DNA of 64,000 nucleotides from Carya illinoinensis (GCF_018687715.1 NC_056754.1:19453501-19517500), one strand, 5' to 3'; counted from the stretch's first letter, positions 24,982 to 37,386 are shown. Program-made: numbers and translations. Notes: generated by a model not told the origin, from the sequence alone.

Positions 24982-27900
24982 CAGTGGCGGAGCCACGTTG
25001 GGGCAGGGGGGGCCATGGCCCCCCAGAAATTTGAAAAAAAAATAATTTATATGTTAATTTTTTTAATTTAATAAAATAATATGAATTTATTATGTGTTGG
25101 CCCCCTCTATAAAATTTAATCTAATATAAAAATAAAATAAATAAAACACATCTTATATAAAATAAAATACATATTTTTATTATAAATAAAATAAAAAAAA
25201 ATTATAACTATATCTGGTAACATTTCTAATCCCTTTACATTATCAAAAGCATTTCAATCGATTATGGCAATCTGTCAAACATCTTACAGACTATGTTTCA
25301 TTCTCACACGGCACAATACCGTATTTTCACATCTCATCCTTCACTTTTGTTTTCTCTACTTTCCAACATCAAAACTCATTTCATCCTTTACATTTTATTT
25401 TCTCTACTTTTCAACATCAAAACGAAAAAAAAGGAAGGCAGGAAGCAGAAGATTTTACCTGTTGGCTGTTCTGCTGCTCGACTATGAGGCACTGAGGTGT
25501 AACTGGTAACCCGGCGACTGTCGACAGACCATTTCCAGTCGCTCTAGCTGACTAGCTCTCGGCATCCTCTCTCTCAGACTCTCAGTCGCTCTCGCTCTCG
25601 GTCTCGGCGTCTCCAGACTCTCCACGAACCACAGACCCCACTCTTTATTTCATTCACACTAAAAACCAAAAAGGTTAGACCTTTTGCACTTTTTGCTTTT
25701 GAAGGCTTGATTCGCTTGAAGCTTCCAGATGTCATCTTAGATTAATAAATAATGATGAGAATCTCGATAGTAACTTTGTTTGTCAAATAGTCAATGTCCC
25801 TTTGTAACTTTGTTTGTCTCCACACGATTTTTTGATTTTTTTAATTTATTTATTTTTTCTAATATCTGGTTACTCAGTATATAAAAAATTTCATAATATA
25901 TTAATATTATTTATTTAATAGATTAATATTTTTATAGATTAATACTTTTATTTATTTAGTAGATTAATAATTTTTTTTATATAGTAAACTAACATTTTAT
26001 TTTTTAATAGATTAGTAGACGTATTTGATAGCCCATTCCAGACTGCCAGTTCTCGTCGTACAGTCTCGCAGGTATGTCTTTTTTTTATAAAAATTTTATA
26101 TTGGTATTAATCATATTATATATATATATATATATTACATATATTAATTGTGTATGGTTGTGTGTACTTATTTAAGTTGTTTTTTTTTTTATAGTATTAT
26201 GTGTATTAATAAATTGTTTGATTTTCAATTTTAAATTGTTTGATTTTAATTTATCAAAGTTTCTAACTTTATTTTATATGTTTCAATTTGATTTTAAATT
26301 TAGGTTCATGAATGATGTCTAAATTAAAAACTATTGACTCATTCTTCAAAAGAAAAGAAGTTGATCTTCCAGAAAATTCTTCTAAACTTCCGAGGATTGA
26401 ACCTGAAGAAAACCCTGATCTTAACTCTCCAATTTTGGAATCTAAAAGAATTTATTTGACATCGTCAACACTTAATTCTAAAGAGATTGATATATCTTCT
26501 CTACAACGAGATCCGGGATTATGTCCTCCTATATGGGATTATCCAGTTAATCAGCGTGATGAAATAAGAAGAGCTTATTTAAAAATGGGCCCATATCAAA
26601 TACGTCTCTCAAAATATCCATTTTTTGGTTCAGAAAAACATCCTCGTCGCTTTCAAGCTTCATGGTTTGTACAATTTGGATCTTGGTTAGAGTATTCTCC
26701 ATCAAAGGATGCTGCATATTGTTTACCTTGTTATCTTTTTACAATGAAAGCATCTCAACGTTCTGGATGAGATGTATTTACTGTCATGAGATTTAGAAAT
26801 TAGAAGAAGATTAATAATGGAAAACATTGTACCTTTTTGAATCATATTGGGGAGGATCCTTGCTCTTGTCATAATAATGCTGTGAAATCTTGTGAGGATT
26901 TATTAAAACAATCACAGCATATTGATAAGGTAATGAATGCACAAAGCTCTGAACAAATTCTGAATAATCGACTCCATGTAAAAACATCTATTGATGTTGT
27001 TCGATGGCTTGCATTTCAAGGATGTGCCTTTAGAGGTCATGATGAGACTCTTGATTCAAAAAATCGAGATAATTTCTTGGAGATGCTTAAACTCTTGGCT
27101 TCCTATAATGATAAGGTTGGAAAACTTGTTTTGGAAAATGCTCCTAAATCTTCAAAGTATACTTCACCCCAAATTCAAAAAGAGATTTTGGAAGTTCTTG
27201 CAAAGAAAGTAAGAAATAAAATTCGTGAAGATGTTGGGGATTCTCGATTTTGCATTATTGTTGATGAGGCACGAGATGAGTCTAAGAGGGAGCAAATGGC
27301 TATAATCTTGAGATTTGTTGATGTTGATGGTTTTATACAAGAATGATTTTTTGATCTTGTACATGTTAAAGATACATCGGCATTGACTCTAAAGAATGAA
27401 ATATCTGCAGTTCTTTCTCGTCATTGTCTTGATATTTAGAATATTCGTGGGCAAGGATATGATGGTGCTAGTAATATGCGTGGTGAATGGAACGGATTGC
27501 AAGCATTATTTCTTAAAGATTGCCCATATGCATACTATGTTCATTGTTTTGCTCACTGATTACAGTTAGCATTAGTTGCTGCATCTAGAGAGGTAGTTTC
27601 TGTTCATGAGTTTTTTTCAAATTTAAACTTTATTATCAATGTGGTGGGTGCTTCATGTAAACGCCATGATGAATTGCAAGCTGCTCAGGCAACACATATT
27701 GCACATATGATAGCCATTGATGAAATTGAAAGTGGAAAATGAGCTAATCAAATTGGCACTATCAAACGAGCCGGTGATTCTCGTTGGGGTTCTCATTTTT
27801 ATTCTATTTGCAGTCTACTGCGAATGTTTGAAGCTACTTGCTCGGTGCTTGAAACCATAATAAAAGAAGGATCCACTTACTCTCAACGTGGGGATGCAAA

Positions 27901-29029
27901 TGCTGCTTATAAAATGATTACTTCATTCCAATTCATATTTATTTTACATTTAATGAAGGAAATCATGGGTATTACTAATGTTCTTTGTCAAGTTTTGCAG
28001 CAAAAATCTCAAGATATTTTGAATGCCATGAATATGGTTTCTACTACAAAAGGACTCATTCAAAAGTTGAGAAATGAAGGTTGGGAAAATCTGTTTGAGA
28101 ATGTTGTCTCTTTTTCCAAGAAATTTGATATTGATATCCCAGAATTGAGCTCTCGTTATATACAAGGTCGTGGTCGTCATCAACGAGATCACATTACGAT
28201 AGAGCATCATTATCATTTTGAAATATTTAATGCTGCTATAGATTTTCAAATACAAGAACTTGACAATAGGTTTGGTGAAGGAACGACAAAACTTTTAACC
28301 CTCAGCTCAGCTTTAGATCCAAAGGATGGGTATAAATCCTTTAATATTGATGATATATGTTGTCTTGCAGAAGAATATTATCCTCTTGATTTTTCTGAGA
28401 ATGAGAAAATCAATTTAAGGTTTCAATTGAAACATTTTGAAGTTGATGTGCTTAGCAATCCAAAGTTTCAAGATTTGAGATCTATTGCAGATTTATGTCG
28501 AAGATTGGTAGAGACAGAGAAATCAAAGATATACTATCTTATTGATAGATTGATTCGTCTAATTTTGACTCTTCCAGTGTCTACAGCAACCAGTGAACGG
28601 GCATTTTCAGCTATGAAGATTGTTAAAACAAGGTTTCGCAACAAGATTGAAGATGAATTCTTAGCAAATAATTTAGTTGTCTATATTGAAAGAGAAATAG
28701 CTAAGAATTTTGATTTAGATTCAATACTTGATGATTTTGTTTGTTTAAAAGAACGCAAGTTACAATTTTAGACACTATGTATTTTTTTTGTTTAATATAT
28801 TTGTATAAATGTCTTCATATTATTTCAATAATATATTATTCTTGACATATTAAATACTTTTTTAATATATAAATTGTATTAAATGTATTTTATTTTTATT
28901 GTAAATCTTCATATCAGATTATTATATATCGTAAAAAATATTATATAAAAATATAACAAAAAATATGTTATATATATTGTTTTAATTTTGTTTGGCCCCC
29001 CCAAGAGTAAATTCCTAGCTCCGCCACTG
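24982..29029 (+). mobile_element. hAT transposon, structurally complete
   Basis: A 4,048-bp element flanked by perfect 8-bp direct repeats GATATGAA (24,974-24,981 and 29,030-29,037), the target duplication size of the hAT superfamily. The ends are inverted repeats beginning CAGTGGCGGAGC (left) and ending GCTCCGCCACTG (right), and both are followed by a run of G (left) or C (right). The left subterminal region is a perfect palindrome around GGGGGGCCATGGCCCCCC. The array sequence continues seamlessly across the element. Inside it are a leader, a probable 5'-UTR intron (donor GTATGT at 26,072, acceptor TTTAG ending at 26,303) and one transposase frame. Confidence 0.95.
26312..28771 (+). pseudogene. 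hAT transposase (TTF-type zinc finger/dimerisation type), six in-frame stops
   Basis: An 820-codon frame is preserved without a single frameshift. Order: an N-terminal linker, a TTF-type BED-like zinc-binding region (FVQFGSWLEYSP...AAYCLPCYLF, about residues 111-143), a DUF4371-like RNase H-fold core (FCIIVDEARDESKREQMAIILRFV; later GQGYDGASNMRGEW and the CFAH...LQLALVAASREV helix), and the C-terminal hAT dimerisation motif (LPVSTATSERAFSAMKIVK...FLANNLVVYIER). Stops lie at 26,768, 26,801, 27,344, 27,437, 27,557 and 27,740. Five are one transition from CGA, TGG or CAG, and one (27,740) is a GGA-to-TGA transversion. The enzyme would cut at the terminal repeats of its own element. The first of two adjacent methionine codons at 26,312 is taken as start because it follows the inferred acceptor. 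Dead as it stands. Confidence 0.93.
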
Positions 29030-30245
29030 GATATGAAAAAGCGGACCGTAGAGAGAATGTGAGAAAAAAAAAAGTGGACAAAAGATTAACGGCAAATATG
29101 TTATATGAAAAAATCATGGAGGATTGGCACTCCTACATGTTAATAAAAGACTATAGCCATTTTGACCTTCTACGACATGTCTATTTTAAAAATGTGTACT
29201 ATATATATTAATATAATAGTTTATAGATAAACTCACATCATCATAATATTATATTTTACATGAGTCAATGCAAAATGGCTTAATCCAAAATAAATATCTA
29301 CGCTCCAATGAGATCCATCATAAAATTAAGTAAAAAAATGTAAAGATTAAGAATACAACTAGAATAATATATATGACACAAATATAAGAAAATATACGAA
29401 AAAGAAATTATCAAGAGATTATTATAACATAACATACTAAAGAATCTCATACCTTGGTTGCATTGATATATCTTCAACGAGAGAATTTTTGTTTTGAAAA
29501 TCTCCACTCTTAAGTATTATTTTCTGACGGTGGAGAACAAATTAAATCCATAGCACAATCCACAAATATTACATTAAACTTCTAATTCATTGTACACTCA
29601 TATTATATGAGTATTAAAAACTAACTCTATTAGATCATGATAATCCACAGTTGTATCATATAAGTAGAGTGAAGTTATCTTTATGTGAATTCGATATGAT
29701 GGGTAAGTGTTGTTGAAGTCACCTTAAATACATATTAAGAGAATAAGTTTAAGTAGATGTGTATATTATGTTGGGCAAGTGGTGTTTGGATTTGTAGAGT
29801 TTTTAATAGTGGATTTTTAAATAGATTTATAGTTTTAAATAATATTTGTGATATTGGTATTGATTTTGACGCTAAGGATTAATATTTGTTGTGGCGGTGG
29901 TATGACCATGGTAATGTGCTATGATTTTGAGTACTTTTTTTGGTGGTGGTGATATGATGGACCCATGGTGACAGGTTTTGTTGTTTTGAATATTGTTAAT
30001 GGTTATGGATTTGTGGCATTGGTTTTGTGTGTGTATATATATATATATATATATTTTCTATTTTTGGTATCATATTTTGAACAGTGAATATTGCAAATTG
30101 GAGCTAGCATAAGAATGATAAGATTGGACTAAAAAGAAAGAGCACATTATTTTTATACCAGCATTAGAATACTATTAAAGCATAATGGAATAAATTATTC
30201 ATACCTTTATTACAACAACATAAGATCTTCAACAGGGCCACCCTT

Positions 30246-31457
30246 TCAAAAAAGAAAATACTAATCAGCCATTTTTAACACAGCAAAAGGAAAAACGAAT
30301 TTCCTTTTTTAAAAATGGCAAAGGAAATGAAGAAACTAGAACTCAAACCATAAGTACGCCCTACGTTGCCCCAATCTCTTTAAACTTGGTTGGCATGAGC
30401 ATAGAGTAAATTCTACTAAATAAAATTCCCTCCTGAAGCTTTCACAGACACAAACCGTATACAATATTTTTATTATTATTTTGCTAATTAATAGTCAGAT
30501 ACAATATTTATTATACAACAGAGGGTTTCTAGCATAATTTCAAATAAAAGATGAAATTTTCAACATGTTTATAAGATTTTATCTCACCTTAACATTAATG
30601 TCTGGCTGCATAAACATTCGAGAGAGAGATAGTCTAGCTCGCCCCACTCAACTACTCCTAATTCAAACATCAGACTCGTTGATGTTACTTTGAAGACTCA
30701 GGAATTATTTTTGCATCCACAAGCAGCGTGAGTTTAATTTACACCAAACAAAGAAAAGGAATAACATAGAAAATCAACAAGCATGAAGTTACCATAAAAC
30801 AAAATCAACGGAGTTAAAAGATACCGCCAGTGTCGTTGGAGCATGGCCTTTTTCTTCGCACACCCCATTAACCGCTATGGTGCAAATTAAAAAAGACAAT
30901 ATATAGAATCGGTGAGACTGAAAATCGATAATTAAGCGAAACCAAAATCGATCAAAGAGATTATACCACACTCTTTTTTCTTGCTGCATGTGCATGAGTC
31001 GGTTTCCTGCAAGGAAAGAATATTGTTAGACGAGCAGGTGACTTTGAGAGAGAGAGAGAGAGAGAGCGCTTGCATGGACCTTCCCTTCTAGAATCGAACA
31101 TCCCAAGTTGGTAAGAAAATAAGTAAATATAGAGCACCATGGCTCATTCGGATGGCGCTTTGATCACATCATTTAACTATGGGTTCCAAACGTCTCTATC
31201 CGTAAGTTGTGATAGATGCACTCGTAAAAAGTAGAATGACGACATACACAGTTTGTACTATCTATGTAAGTAATGGTGTGTTCATATAGTTATATATACC
31301 TAAATGAGACTTCTTCCTCAAAAGAAATTGGAGTTATTGAATTGCACTTTCAATAAGAGAATTACACAAGAACAAAGAGATTGACCCCACAGAAATTTGC
31401 ACCCAACTAACCAATGTCAAGAAACCATAGAAGACAATCCTTGAAGGGGCGATAAAA
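30246..31457. other. Non-coding right-arm DNA, mirror of 3756-5029
   Basis: Inverted counterpart of the left-arm stretch, with private indels such as GA run length and an extra block near 30,460-30,500. No coding exon recognised. Confidence 0.5.
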
Positions 31458-32374
31458 TTGAAAATAAAATCAGGAATTTTCCACAACCATTTACATCAGA
31501 ACAGCAAGTATATATGCTTATCTGCTTTCACATCGGGGATATCAATGGAAATTCCTACTCAAAAGCCATAACAAGCTCTACCCTGTATTACCAATACTCA
31601 CCAAATCAACTCAGTCAACCATGATCCAGATGCAACGGCTACTACATGCACACATATGGAAACTACCAACCAAGCAATGGCTACTACATTCACACATATG
31701 GAAACTACCAACCAAGCAACGGCTACATGCACACATTTGGAAACAACACAACCAAGAATCAAATCAAGCACTACACTTTCTTAATTTATTTTTATGCCGT
31801 TAATTGTCTTCTTTGTAAATGTTACAACCCTGTAAAATTCCTATAAATACATAAAGAGACTCTCTGCAAGCTCTCACGTTTAGTGAGACATTTTTACAAA
31901 CAGTTTGTATACAAACTTCTTTACTTGTCGAAGTTGTCCACAGCCTTGAGTCTTTTTGAAGTGTTTCAAGTGAGAAAACATTAATTCTCTTTGATCATGG
32001 GCTAAATTTTGTGAAGCGTGTATCTCAATATAGAATATTATCCGACAAGCAGGATTGTTCAACATACAAAAAAGATAGTAGCATATACAATATAATTTGT
32101 GATTTGTTGTTTCTAGAAAAGTTTAAGGACACATAACACAGTCTGTAATAACTTTGGAAGACAACTATCAATTACCTTAGAAGCATCGAATTTATCAAAT
32201 TTCTTACAGAGTTCAAGCACTCGGTCCATTATTTTGATCAGGTCTGGTTGTTGTTGATGAGTACATCTTGTGACTCAATTGCTTGAGCACATTCAAATTG
32301 TCAGCTAATAAACAACTTTCGACTGATACTCCCACCCTCACATGCTTCAAGATAGAATCTCTTATACTTTGCAT
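31458..32374 (-). pseudogene. Mitochondrial acyl carrier protein pseudogene (right copy), interrupted
   Basis: Exon 1 (32,374 down to 32,176) keeps MQSIRDSILKHVRVGVS, then SSTTT and MDRVLELCKKFDKFDASK before the same donor. One extra A shifts the frame in the middle. Exon 2 is split: QKD-coding sequence at about 31,928-31,955, then an insertion of about 340 bp, then VELVMAFE, a stop, EF at about 31,530-31,587. That TAG is identical to the left copy's, so the gene was already dead before the two arms separated. About 30 bp encoding the C-terminus are also deleted here but present on the left. The DSL serine region is disrupted at the insertion point. Confidence 0.7.
31587..31927 (+). mobile_element. 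LTR-like insertion in ACP exon 2
   Basis: About 340 bp absent from the left arm at the same place. It carries a TATA box (TATAAATA at 31,842-31,849), downstream CT-rich sequence and three tandem units of about 42 bp (31,632-31,745, core CACATATGGAAACTACCAAC). Possible 5-bp target duplications are CCTGT and CTTGT, with one mismatch. The termini are not TG/CA, so a solo LTR or a TRIM-type element is only a suggestion. Confidence 0.45.
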
Positions 32375-32958
32375 TTTCAGAAGAACTGAGAAAGGAGAAA
32401 AAACTAAGTCAATACAACTCTGTTCTAATTTGAAGCACACATTATATTATAGAAAGGATATGGGTATCTGAACAGCAACTGGTTAATAACAAGAGTGGAA
32501 TGAAGAAAGGAACTCATAAGTTTGAACCAGTTAGGAAGGTTCCCAACATCTAAAGTGCTCATTTTATTCTTTGTAAGTGCATCTACAATGCCCATATTAT
32601 GCAAGTAAATGATGTTTGTAATTATGACAAACTTGACTTAGCTCGAACTCATACAAACTGCTTACAAGCCTATAAAAAAATGCATACTGCTGAGCACATG
32701 CATGACATGGCAAAACTATTTGAAATCAGTGAGGGAAACTTTCCAATTAATTATACAGCTTTTGTATGGTCTCTTCAATAGCAGATCCTGCACGTTCGAT
32801 CAAGTTGCTTTTCAATCGTGGAAATCAAAACACAGATACTACAAATAGAGATGGATTTTGAACTCAAAAGGGAGTCAGAAACACCTCTGGACTGTTGCAG
32901 AGGAACAAGAAAGAACAAAACAGAAACATCAAAAAGAAAAATAAAAAGAAAGCCCAAC
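32375..32958. other. Intron-like right-arm DNA between the ACP and WD40-like fragments
   Basis: Mirror of about 2310-3189, with high similarity and small indels. Small open frames occur but none is conserved between arms. Confidence 0.5.
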
Positions 32959-33008
32959 CTATGAAACGGATTTGCCGTGGGGAATAAGGGAGGAGAACAG
33001 GGGAGTGA
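32959..33008 (-). pseudogene. WDR20/CreC-like exon copy II, 3' part
   Basis: The end of the exon (PYSP-HGKSV-type sequence, then TAG at the place of CAG before the GT donor) lies directly against copia-1. Its 5' part is on the far side of that element. Compared with copy I it has an extra base in the CCCCAC run. Confidence 0.5.
33004..33008. repeat. Target duplication of copia-1 (left)
   Basis: AGTGA, identical to 38,423-38,427. Confidence 0.95.
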
Positions 33009-33451
33009 TGTTGGGAGCTGTTCTGACACAGAGATGATTCTAAATAAAGGATGGACGAAATTTAATGTGGTTTGGCAATTGCCTACGTCCACAGCTGCTG
33101 TAATTTCACTATGAAATTATTTTTACAAAAATCTCTCTCTGCTCACCCACTCTGTTTCTCTCTTCTTTCTCTCCAACACTCTGTCTGCACAGACACGCAG
33201 CACACACTCTGTTTTCTCTCTATTGCACACACCCACAATTGAGCTCTCTCCTATTTATAGGAGAGAGCAGCCTACAATATTTTTCGGTGCAGCTTACAAT
33301 ATTTTTCGGTACAGTATATTATGGAAGAGTTTGAGGCGTCACTTGCTGCAAACACTGTGCGTGTCTGCAAGTGGCGCCTAATATTCTAAGGAAAGAAACG
33401 GTGCATTAAACAAGCACATGCCACCCACCACTTTTGTCTCCATCCGCAACA
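33009..33451 (-). repeat. Copia-1 3' LTR
   Basis: 443 bp, same length as its partner. Contains GAGAGAGC/GCTCTCTC arms around TATTTATA. Confidence 0.95.
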
Positions 33452-33463
33452 ATCTCCCACTTG
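33452..33463 (-). other. Copia-1 polypurine tract
   Basis: On the minus strand AAGTGGGAGAT abuts the 3' LTR, the plus-strand priming site. Confidence 0.8.
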
Positions 33464-33522
33464 GAGACAAATGAGTCTACATATCTTCATAGCAACCATC
33501 ACAGCAACTTCAAGTCATGCCT

Positions 33523-36500
33523 TTAAGTACGAAGTCCAACTAAAGCTATACACAGCTTCAATTTGTCAGCAGTAACTACTTTTGTGAACATGTCTGCTGG
33601 GTTCTTTGTTCCTCGAATCTTCTCAAGTATCAGTTGTCCACTATCGAGAAGAGATTGGATAAAATGGTATCGCAACTGTATGTGTTTTGTTCTGGAATGA
33701 AAGGCTGGATTCTTTGCAAGAAAAATAGCACTCTAACTATCACTGTGCAGAATACCTTTTTCATTCTTCTTTCCCAATTCTTCCAAGAATGACTGCAACC
33801 AAACCATTTCCTTTCCTGCTTTAGTTATAGCAACGTATTCCGCTTCTGTAGTTGAGAGATCAACAATCTTCTGTAATTTAGAAGCCCACGATACAGCTGT
33901 ACCACCCAGCGTATACACAAATCCAATAGTATTTTTTCTGCTGTCAATGTCACCTGCTAAATCAGCATCTACATACCCCTGTAGTTTTAAACCTGCTTTT
34001 GTAAAGCATAGTGACGTATCTGAAGAGCCTTGTAGATATCTTAAAATCCACTTGACTGCTTCCCAATGCTGCTTTCCTAGATTACTCATGTACCTACTCA
34101 CAGCTCCCACTGCTTGTGCAATATCTAGCCTTGTATAGACCATGGCGTACATAAGACTACCAATAGCAAATGCATAGGGTATTCTGTTCATGCATTCTTG
34201 CTCTTCCTCCGTCTTTGGCGACTGATCCTTAGTTAGTCGAAAGTGACTAGCTAAGGGTGTGCTCACTGGTTTCGCCTTGTCCATGTTAAACCTTCTGAGC
34301 ACCTTCTTTACATGCTCCTCCTGGGAGAGCTTGAGAGTATCATTAGACCTGTCTCTAATAATTCTCATACTAAGGATTTGTTTTGCAGCACCCAAATCCT
34401 TCATCTCAAACCGCTTTGACAACTGCTTCTTCAGTTTATTGATCTCCTCGATGCTTGACCCTGCAACGAGCATATCATCCACATACAACAGTAGGATAAT
34501 ATAAGAGTTGTCAAAGTTTTTCATATAGCAACAATGGTCAGCCTGCAGTCTTGTAAATCCATTACTGCACATGAAGTTGTCAAACTTTCGGTACCATTGT
34601 CGTGGAGCTTGTTTTAGGCCATACAAGCTCTTCTTTAGTTTACAAACTAGATTCTCTTTTCCCTTCACTGAGAATCCTTGTGGCTGGTGCATATAGATGT
34701 CTTCCTCCAAATCACTATGAAGGAATGCAGTCTTCACATCTAACTGCTCAAGATGTAGATTCTCTGCAGCCACAATTGCCAACACTAGCCTGATCGTAGT
34801 CAATTTTACAACTGGGGAGAAAATGTCTGTGTAGTCGACACCTTCTTTTTGTTGAAACCCCTTCACGACCATTCTGGCTTTGTAACGCTTGCTACCATTG
34901 TGCTCTTCCTTAATTATGTACACCCATTTATTGTGCAAAATCTTCTTGCCTTTTGGAAGCTTAGTTAGCTCCCATGTCTGATTTGACATCAGTAACTCCA
35001 TCTCATCTTGCATGGCTTTCTCCCACTTGATCGAATCTTCTATTCGTAGAGCTTCATCATAATTTTCCGGTTCACCACTATTTGTTAGCAAGATGTAGTG
35101 TAGAGATGGTGAGAACCGCTGTGGTAGCCTGATTGTCCTTGAAGATCTTCGAATAACAGTGAGTGGTGTACGTTGTTCGATCTGTGTATCATCATTCTCT
35201 TGATCCTCGTTCTGATCAGTGTTGACTCGAGTAACATCAAAGTCAACGACCTCAGGTTTCTTTGGCTGCTCTTCAGATTCAGCTTGTGACTTAGTTTTGT
35301 ACAGAATCTGCTCATTAAATATCACATTTCTACTTCTGATGATTTTGCAATTTTTATCATCCCAAAATCGATAGCCAAATTCTTCATCGCCATAACCGAT
35401 GAAAAAACATTTTCTAGATTTGGCTTCTAACTTGTTGCGATCAGTAGAATCTATGTGAACATATGATAAACAGCCAAAAACTTTCAAATGGGAAAGATTT
35501 ACCTTCTTTCCGCTCCAGACTTCCTCTGGTAGATCAAACTTTAAGGGAACTGAAGGTCTCCGATTAATCAAATAGGCTGCAGTGTTAACTGCATCAGCCC
35601 AAAAACATTTAGGCAATCCTGAATTCAGCCTCATGCTTTTGGCACGTTTGTTGAGAGTTCTGTTCATGCGTTCAGCTACGCCATTCTGCTACGGTGTCCC
35701 GGGAATAGTCTTCTGAAATCTAATCCCATTTGCAGCACAGAATTCTTTGAACCCTTCGTCGATGAACTCTCCTCCATTGTCTGACCTCAGACATTTTAAC
35801 TTCAAGCCTGTTTCATTTTCAACCATGGCTCTCCACTTCTTGAAAGTATCAAATGTGTCAGATTTATTTTTCAAAAAATAAACCCATACTTTCCTGCTTG
35901 AGTCATCAATAAATGAAACATAGTACCGTGATCCTTCAAGAGAAGCGACTGGGGATGGCCCCCACAAATCTGTGTGCACCAACTCCAACTTTGTAGACTT
36001 TGGAGTTCTACCATTTTTCAGGAAACTAACCTTTTTCTGCTTCCCAAAAATGCAACCTTCACACATGTCGAAATCAGTTGATTCCAACTTTGGTAACTTC
36101 CCCTTGGATAATAGTACCTTCATTCCTTTCTCACTCATGTGACCAAGCCTTTGATGCCATAGGTTGGCATTTGCGTCAGCAATTGCAACAGTATCTCTAA
36201 TGCTTGAAGTCATGTATAGAGTACCTGTTTTTGTGCCTCGAGCTACTACCATAGCTCCTTTTGTTATCTTCCATGTGCCACCAGTAAATAGTACCGAATG
36301 CCCATCAGCATCAAGTTGTCCTACAGAAATCAGGTTCCTCATGAGCTTAGGAACATGTCGCACCTTCTGTAGCAACCATGCACTTCCATTGGGCAGATTG
36401 ATTGGTACATCTCCTATGCCTTCGATTTCCAACGCTTCACCATCTGCTAAGTACACCTTCCCGAAATCACCAGTGACATAATTCTGCATGATTTCTCGGT

Positions 36501-37386
36501 GTACTGTAGTGTGGAACGAGGTTCCTGAATCTAACACCCAAGATTCAATTTGGTTGCCGACTGAAAGGAGTAAGACATCTCGGAGATCTTCTGTTGTGGC
36601 ATTAGCAGAGTCATGCTCATTCTTCTTCTTAGCTTCCTTGCAATTATTTTTGAAGTGGCCAATCTTGTCACAATTCCAGCACTGTACTTGTTTTCCGGAC
36701 CTAGATTTACTTCTGCCTCTTCGGGACTTTGACCTGCCCCGATTTGAACTTCTACTAGTTCCTCTACCTCTCGTCTCAAGGTTTAAGGCAGAACTGGAAG
36801 TTGATGCTTCTCCTGTATCTCTTCTGCGAACTTCCTCGCTAAGAATATGGTCCCGGATATCTTGATACTTCATCTTTGTTTTGCCATAAGAATTGCTAAC
36901 AGTTGTTCTCATGGCCTCCCAGCTTTTTGGCAATTGAGCTAGAGCTATCAGTGCACGTACTTCATCATCAAATTCAATCCCCACTGAAGCTAATTGATTG
37001 ATGATGGTGTTGAACTCATTCAGATGCTGAATAACTGGAGTTCCTTCTGCCATTATCAAGTATAATAGCTTGTACATCAAATGCACTTTGTTATTGGTTG
37101 ATGGCTGCTCGTACATGTCTGATAGAGCTTTCATCAAATCCGCTGTGGTCTTTTCCTTTGCCACATTGTGTGCAACTGATCTTGACAGTGTTAGTCGAAT
37201 GACTCCCAACACTTGTCTATCAAGGAAACTCCAATCTTCATTGTTCATGTCATCTGGCTTTCTTCCCAGGAGTGGAAGATGTAGTTTCTTCCCATAGAGA
37301 TAATCCTCTATCTGCATTCTCTAGTAGGCAAAGTCTGTACCGTCAAATTTCTCGATACCAACACCTTTAGCTTCTTCTCCAGCCAT
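33523..37386 (-). pseudogene. Copia-1 Gag-Pol polyprotein, three in-frame stops
   Basis: One 1,287-codon frame runs without frameshift from ATG at 37,386 to TAA at 33,523. Order by approximate residue: Gag (UBN2-like, starting MAGEEAKGVGIEKF), CCHC knuckle CWNCDKIGHFKNNC near 236, aspartic protease VLDSGTSFH near 286, integrase HHCC finger (LWHQRLGH...CEGC) near 411-455, DDE core (HTDLWGP, RSDNGGEF) near 473 and 536, RT with LLLYVDDML near 968 (plus-strand 34,474-34,485), and RNase H near 1,150-1,240. TAG stops at 37,321-37,323, 35,686-35,688 and 33,733-33,735 replace what the family has as TGG, CAG and CAG, each a single transition. Removed from expression as it stands, but very recently intact. 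Confidence 0.95.

Larger units (their letters stand above)
13447..30245 (-). repeat. Tandem array of about 1.0-1.9 kb units, right arm (inverted)
   Basis: These are the same units as in the left arm, on the opposite strand. Seven purine tracts are visible (near 14,020, 15,070, 16,385, 21,130, 22,485, 23,590 and 24,725), each adjacent to the complement of the GAAGATCTT segment and followed by the TTTCGGCAATC/GTGGAGAACCCACTAAA blocks. The array is interrupted by two MITEs, a CACTA element and a hAT element. It ends at about 30,218-30,245, where GAAGATCTT joins the non-repeated gene-derived part of the arm exactly as at 5030 in the left arm. Confidence 0.8.

Noticed and set aside
14050..25045. 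Ser/Leu-rich minus-strand frames and Lys/Glu-rich plus-strand frames in the right array
   Set aside because: Same compositional cause as in the left array.
25264..25509. Plus-strand frames in the 5' part of the hAT element
   Set aside because: They precede the inferred 5'-UTR intron and lack similarity to the transposase. Most likely leader sequence.
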